A stretch of DNA of 64,000 nucleotides, taken from NCBI GenBank assembly GCA_022376925.1, contig JAIOJX010000025.1:188108801-188172800 (forward strand), in the 5' to 3' direction. Shown in pieces: positions 46,436 to 64,000 of the stretch. The translations under genes and the position numbers were made by a program. The DNA is from Tragulus kanchil. Lineage: Eukaryota; Chordata; Mammalia; Artiodactyla; Tragulidae. The notes under the pieces are model-generated. The model was not told the origin of the DNA, ran no database searches, and worked only from the letters and a program-made list of their open reading frames with translations. The stretch's first letter is position 1. The number at the start of each line of letters is the position of its first letter.

Positions 46436-47735
46436 GCCTCCTGGAGGGACCGCCGCCGCCCCAGGGCGGGGGGCCTCTGGGCCTGCCTCGGGCTGTCACG
46501 GGCGCTGATTCAGGGGGCACCTCCCCGCGCCCCGAGGTTGCAGGAGCGCCCAGCTTCGTTGCAGCAGAATCTTTCTGCTGAAGTTCTGTCTTGAGCAGAA
46601 TGGTCTTCCGCACGTCTGCCCCCTTCCCTCTCTGTTCTTCCCGTCAGGGGTCAGTGCGGGGTGCGCGGAACACGGTGTTGGGTCCATCTCCTGCGCATTC
46701 TGGCCCCTTGAGCTGTGTTCTGGGTGACCCCGTGGGATGCCTCAGGTGGCCCTAACCTAGCCACTTGCCTTAAATGTGTGGGACACACGCGTCTTATCTC
46801 CTCAGTGACGTGACAGGGCCAGGTTTGTCCAAGACTGCGGCCTGTCACGCTCCTGCCCGAGCTCGCTGCTCGCCCTGTGCCGTGGACGCCCTCCGCTCCC
46901 CACGAGGCTGCGCTGAGGACCTGGCGCAGAGCCGGTCAGTGGAGAGCGTGTGCACGGCCCAGGCCTCCCGGAGACCGCGGCCAGCCCCGGGCCTGCTCCT
47001 TGGTGCGGTGACCCCTGTCTGCTCCCTATGCGGGGACCCCTTGGGCTTTCCACAGGGGCTGGGAGAGGACCAGACTGCTTCCAGCTGCCATTCCCTTAGC
47101 CAGGTGCGTGCGGGCAGCCCACCCCTTGGAGGGACCTGCGACCACATGCTTTCCAAGTCCAGCGAAAGGGCCAAGTCTCAGGCTCCTGGCAGTGAGGACC
47201 TGAGGACCGTGCACCACAGCGACATCCTGCAGCTGGTGACAAGCTGGTGGGTCCCAGCACGAGGCTGGCCGTAGCTCGGCAGGGTCCACATACTCTAGAA
47301 GGAAGTGCCCGGCAGTCGAGGCAGTGACAGCCGTCCGCCCAGCTCCTGGTGGTGAGGTGGAGGGCAGGGGAGAAAGTGCCGGGCCCCTGGGTCTGGCTCT
47401 GCTGTGGCTGTTGGAGGGGCCCTGAGCCTCCTAAACTTGGTCATTCTAAGCAGGGGAAGTGGAATCAGCTGACCCAGCTCGCTCAAGGCTGCCCCAGGCC
47501 CAGGGATTTGGGAGTGAAAAAGTCCAGGTGCATGGTGGTCAGGGGCGCCCACAAGGTACAGCCAGCAGAGGGGCAGGCGGGAGCCATGCGCGGCCTCAGC
47601 CTGGAGTCTCCAGCCCTGACAAGGGGGAGCCAGGCCTGGAGACGTCTTTCCTCCAAGAGGTTACTTCGTTTTACAAAAGTAAACCTATTGTAGTGAAGTG
47701 ATCTGCTATTTAATAAAGTGCTAATTCGAAGTTAT
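46436..47735 (+). other. TMEM129: TMEM129 3' untranslated region (inferred)
   Basis: No coding gene is seen between the TMEM129 stop codon and the first AATAAA at 47712-47717. The stretch is unique, moderately GC-rich and free of obvious SINEs, which fits a long 3' UTR. The true cleavage site cannot be fixed from sequence alone, and earlier weak signals are possible. Confidence 0.5.
47712..47717 (+). terminator. Candidate TMEM129 polyadenylation signal
   Basis: First AATAAA hexamer downstream of the TMEM129 stop, about 1.28 kb away, followed by T/GT-rich sequence. Confidence 0.5.
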
Positions 47736-48577
47736 ATAGTTTCCTGATTGGAATATTTTGTTTTCTCTGATACTCAAACAGTTGGGGACAGGCCATCTTG
47801 GAGGTGAAAGCTTTAATGTGCATGCTTTGTTCAGAATAAGTGAGAAAGGAAGGCAGACTTTTGGAATCTTCCCCGGATTTCCTAGCTGGGGTCTCAGAAG
47901 GCCCATTTCCAGGGTACCTTTGTGGACGGTCCTGGGGGCTGGGAGGGTCAGCATCCAGGTGCTCCAGACGCAGGGGCCTGCCTGTGTGAGGACACTGGTG
48001 ATCCAAGGTGGCGAGGACTGCTGGCCGAGGCCCAGCGGGACCTGGTGGCCTTGTAGCTCGGGTCCCGGAGCTCCTCGGCAGCACACGCCAGCTCCCTTAT
48101 GCTGCTGGACCCTGAGCATGTTTATAAAGTGGCATGTGTAACTCATTGCAAATGAGCAGAACTGAATTTTCTACATCTTGGGATATTTGATTTTGTAAAG
48201 TAATTTTACTTGGAATTAAGTCGTGTCTGACTCTTTATGACCCATGGACGAGCCATGGGTCTCTCCAGGCGCGAACACTGGGGTGGGTGGCCCTTCCTCT
48301 CTTCCCAACCCAGGTCTCCTGCACTGCTGGTGGAGTCTTTACCATCTGAGCCACCAGGGAAGCCCTTGAGAAACTTGATTTTTTCCCCACTCCAGTGCTT
48401 CTCTTTGATGGTTTAGACACGAAGTCGTGTCTGGCTTTGTGACCCTGTGTTCCCGCGTCCAAGTTCGCTGCGACAGGCCAGTGGATCCGGGCGAGGTGTT
48501 GAGATGAGGGGTTCTGTGTTTGGAGAGCCAGCTGACCAAGAAGATGGCCACTGTCTCAAAATAACAGTCTCATCGCG
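47736..48577. other. Intergenic sequence between TMEM129 and SLBP
   Basis: AT-richer than the gene flanks. It holds a Bov-A2-type SINE at 48219-48364 and no gene. Confidence 0.5.
48219..48364 (-). mobile_element. Bov-A2-type SINE
   Basis: Minus-strand: GTCGTGTCTGACTCTTTATG at the left, CTGAGCCACCAGGGAAGCCC at the right. Confidence 0.8.
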
Positions 48578-49404
48578 GTCTGGAGGCCACATTCCTTCAT
48601 AGACCAGAGATGGGGAGGTGAGGAACAGGGAAAAGGCCGTTCCTCTTGCAAACTTCTAGAGGCAAGCCTCAGGCCGGGTATGTGTTAATTTCTCGTGCCA
48701 TCTATCGGTGGGCAGGGTTCTGAACAGACGGCACTTTAACCGTCAGGCAGAGGGACAGGGTTTTCTGAGGAAGGCTGTTCACATGTGGTTGTCAGAGACG
48801 CAGTTCCAGCCTGGCTCAGAGCTGGCTGTTCCCTGGAGCCGTTCCCCGGCACTCGCACCACTACCTTGTGGAAGAAAGCGGCAGTGCCCTCCTCCATCAG
48901 ATGATCTTTCTGAGTGTCCGCCACTGGTGCCAGTGTTCCTAATGTTGAGATTCGTCGTTTTGTTTCTCTTCGGAAAATGTTAACACCTGGAGCCTTAGAA
49001 ACAGTGAACTTCAAACCCAGGAGGCAGCATTTCAAGTTAAGGAATTCAGCGCTTTTTTACGTGTGGGAAGATGCAAGAGGCTGGGCTCACTAAAATTACG
49101 TCTTGGTATGTACCTCAGCTCCTCGAGGCCTGAGACCCTGTGTTCTCAGTTTCCTTAGGGGTCCCTGTAGTGACTGGCTGCAGTCTGACGGCCGCCAGAT
49201 GGCAGGTATCCCCCTTTCTCAGGGCTCACTGGCTCACATCAGGAAAGACTCCATTTCTCAGACCCTCCCCTCTTGGTCAAAAATTTGGCCAGTATTTGGG
49301 AGACACTTCAGGCTGAGGGTCAGGATTCTCTGAGGCAGGCCATTATGCAGGATGACGATAACAAAAGTCAAAAACAGTTCCAACGTGGAGTCAGGATTGG
49401 CTTC

Positions 49405-49640
49405 CTAACCAGGGATCGAACCTGGGTCCCCGGCATTGGCAGCTCAGGATCCCAGCCACTGGACCACCAGGGAAGTCCCTTGGCTTTTCCTTAAAACACA
49501 TGGCCGGTAGCCTGTTAGGCTCCTCTGTCCGTGGGATTTCTCAGGCAACAAGACTGGAGTGGGTTCCTTCTCCAGGGGAGTCTTCCCAGCCCTGGGTTTG
49601 AACCCGAGTCTCCTCTACCGTCCCTCTTTGGCATCACCAC
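49405..49640 (-). mobile_element. Two adjacent SINE fragments
   Basis: 49405-49480 ends CCACCAGGGAAGTCCC, and 49505-49640 carries GTGGGATTTCTCAGGCAAC and TTGAACCCGAGTCTCC. They are duplicated at 50497-50732 within repeat 9. Confidence 0.65.
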
Positions 49641-50496
49641 CTAAAGCAGGAGCCTGGCCAGGGCCCAGCGGTCGCGTCTGGAGGCCACATCCCAGACCAG
49701 AGATGGGGAGGTGAGGAACAGGGAAAAGGCCGTTCCTCTTGCAAACTTCTAGAGGCAAGCCTCAGGCCGGGTATGTGTTAATTTCTCGTGCCATCTATCG
49801 GTGGGCAGGGTTCTGAACAGACGGCACTTTAACCGTCAGGCAGAGGGACAGGGTTTTCTGAGGAAGGCTGTTCACATGTGGTTGTCAGAGACGCAGTTCC
49901 AGCCTGGCTCAGAGCTGGCTGTTCCCTGGAGCCGTTCCCGGCACTCGCACCACTACCTTGTGGAAGAAAGCGGCAGTGCCCTCCTCCATCAGATGATCTT
50001 TCTGAGTGTCCGCCATTGGTGCCAGTGTTCCTAATGTTGAGATTCGTCGTTTTGTTTCTCTTCGGAAAATGTTAACACCTGGAGCCTTAGAAACAGTGAA
50101 CTTCAAACCCAGGAGGCAGCATTTCAAGTTAAGGAATTCAGCGCTTTTTTACGTGTGGGAAGATGCAAGAGGCTGGGCTCACTAAAATTACGTCTTGGTA
50201 TGTACCTCAGCTCCTCGAGGCCTGAGACCCTGTGTTCTCAGTTTCCTTAGGGGTCCCTGTAGTGACTGGCTGCAGTCTGACGGCCGCCAGATGGCAGGTA
50301 TCCCCCTTTCTCAGGGCTCACTGGCTCACATCAGGAAAGACTCCATTTCTCAGACCCTCCCCTCTTGGTCAAAAATTTGGCCAGTATTTGGGAGACACTT
50401 CAGGCTGAGGGTCAGGATTCTCTGAGGCAGGCCATTATGCAGGATGACGATAACAAAAGTCAAAAACAGTTCCAACGTGGAGTCAGGATTGGCTTC

Positions 50497-50732
50497 CTAA
50501 CCAGGGATCGAACCTGGGTCCCCGGCATTGGCAGCTCAGGATCCCAGCCACTGGACCACCAGGGAAGTCCCTTGGCTTTTCCTTAAAACACATGGCCGGT
50601 AGCCTGTTAGGCTCCTCTGTCCGTGGGATTTCTCAGGCAACAAGACTGGAGTGGGTTCCTTCTCCAGGGGAGTCTTCCCAGCCCTGGGTTTGAACCCGAG
50701 TCTCCTCTACCGTCCCTCTTTGGCATCACCAC
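50497..50732 (-). mobile_element. Two adjacent SINE fragments (second copy)
   Basis: Right-hand copy in repeat 9 of the fragments at 49405-49640, at the same offset as the surrounding unique sequence. Confidence 0.65.
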
Positions 50733-50764
50733 CTAAAGCAGGAGCCTGGCCAGGGCCCAGCGGG

Positions 50765-51477
50765 GTAGGGGTCCGGAGGGTCCGCAGGCCCTGCTGTGGT
50801 CGCGGCCAGGCAGCAGGTGAGCTCTGCCCCGGAACGCGCCAGGCCCCGGCGTCCGTCGCCGGTAGCGAGCCCCCCAGGCTGGTTTCCAGGCCTAGGACTC
50901 AGCCCGCGGCGGCCTCCCCTTCCGGGTTCCGGGTTCCCGCCCGCGCGGACCCTGCCTCCGCAGGCTGGCCAATCGGGTAGCGCCCCAAGCCTGGGGGCGG
51001 CCCTTCGGAGACGCGCCCCCGCCCCCTCCGCGCGCCCGGGCCGCCGCGCCCGAATCTCCCGCCAATACCCCCACCCACGCCCGCGAGGGCGCGGCCAATC
51101 AGCGTGCGGGAGGCCCGGCGGCCCGGCCGCCCGCACGGCGGAGGGGACGGTCTTTCGCGAGGGCGTCGCTTCGGTCGCCCCGGCGGGGGCCCTGCGCCGC
51201 TCGGGTGGCCGTGCACCGGCGGCGGTGTCACGCTGCGCCTCGGCTGCGCCGCGGCAGGGCGCGGCTGCGCCGCGGCAGCCGGGAGGCGCGCGCGACCACC
51301 TGGCTCCCCCCCGGCGGCGCGATGGTCCCGCCCGGCGCGGCGCGCGCGGGAGGCCGGGGCCGCGGCGGCGGATAAAGGCGGCGGGGGCGGGGCGCGCGCA
51401 GGCAGCCAGCGCCGCGCGCGGAGGAGGTCGCCGCCGCCGCCGCCGGCGGAACCCGGAACCGCGCTCGCCGCGTCGCC
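50765..51477 (+). promoter_or_regulatory. SLBP: SLBP CpG-island promoter and 5' UTR
   Basis: Dense CpG region immediately upstream of the SLBP ATG. CCAAT boxes are at 50969-50973, 51062-51066 and 51095-51099; the last two are exactly 33 bp apart, the spacing typical of paired NF-Y sites in cell-cycle promoters. An E2F-like TTTCGCGA lies at 51153-51160 and a TATA-like GATAAA at 51371-51376, about 107 bases before the ATG. The transcription start is inferred only. Confidence 0.6.

Positions 51478-64000
<12,523 letters not shown>

Larger units (their letters stand above)
48578..50762. repeat. Tandem direct repeat 9, unit about 1093 bp, between TMEM129 and SLBP
   Basis: 48578-49669 and 49670-50762, nearly identical. 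The junction at 49669 follows GGGCCCAGCG, where the right copy instead continues into the SLBP promoter at 50763. It includes SINE fragments. Confidence 0.95.

Noticed and set aside
44766..46613. A 615-codon open frame on the minus strand across TMEM129
   Set aside because: It is antisense to well-supported TMEM129 exons and runs through their introns; high GC removes stop codons. Its translation has no recognisable protein character.
48578..49400. Another retroviral LTR in repeat 9
   Set aside because: The style is suggestive of an old LTR, but I could not define TG/CA ends, a TATA box or a primer-binding site.

Overview
This is a mammalian nuclear window, almost certainly from a ruminant of the Pecora group. 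It carries fragments of the RTE-type LINE BovB, many Bov-A2/Bov-tA-family tRNA SINEs and spliced vertebrate genes. The three protein genes I can support are TACC3 (minus strand, about 30.5-41 kb), TMEM129 (plus strand, 42.7-46.4 kb) and SLBP (plus strand, from 51.5 kb, running off the right edge). This is the order known from human 4p16.3 (FGFR3-TACC3-TMEM129-SLBP), inverted here. FGFR3 would lie to the left of base 1.

Layout: 1-30.4 kb is very GC-rich intergenic sequence downstream of TACC3. I see no coding gene in it; it holds CpG-rich blocks, a few AT-rich islands that could be enhancers, a solitary LTR followed by a 50-bp tandem repeat, and SINEs. From 30.5 to 39.4 kb lie 15 coding exons of TACC3, all joining in phase to an 805-residue protein. 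From 40.8 to 42.7 kb is the CpG-island promoter shared head-to-head by TACC3 and TMEM129. TMEM129 follows in four exons (362 residues). 47.7-50.8 kb is intergenic. 50.8-52.3 kb is the SLBP CpG island with exons 1-2. SLBP exon 3 (59.7 kb) and exons 4-6 (62.2-63.3 kb) are separated by introns full of BovB and SINE sequence.

The dominant unusual structure is not a gene. The window contains 13 head-to-tail direct repeats, all with nearly the same offset of about 1.08-1.19 kb. They occur in intergenic DNA, introns, exons, promoters and transposons alike. At most junctions one copy degenerates into a noisy version of the other, with shortened homopolymers and small indels, just before the sequence jumps back by about 1.1 kb. 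The most economical reading is a systematic assembly or gap-filling error that adds about 14 kb. It creates false second copies of TACC3 exons 1, 2 (partial) and 3, TMEM129 exon 1 and SLBP exon 3. Anyone using this sequence should collapse these blocks before drawing gene models or claiming duplications.

Functionally, TACC3 (spindle microtubule cross-linking) and SLBP (histone mRNA processing) are cell-cycle genes, and their promoters show matching signals: paired CCAAT boxes, a CHR-like element at TACC3 and an E2F-like site at SLBP. TMEM129 is an ER-resident E3 ubiquitin ligase. I found no convincing undescribed gene system.
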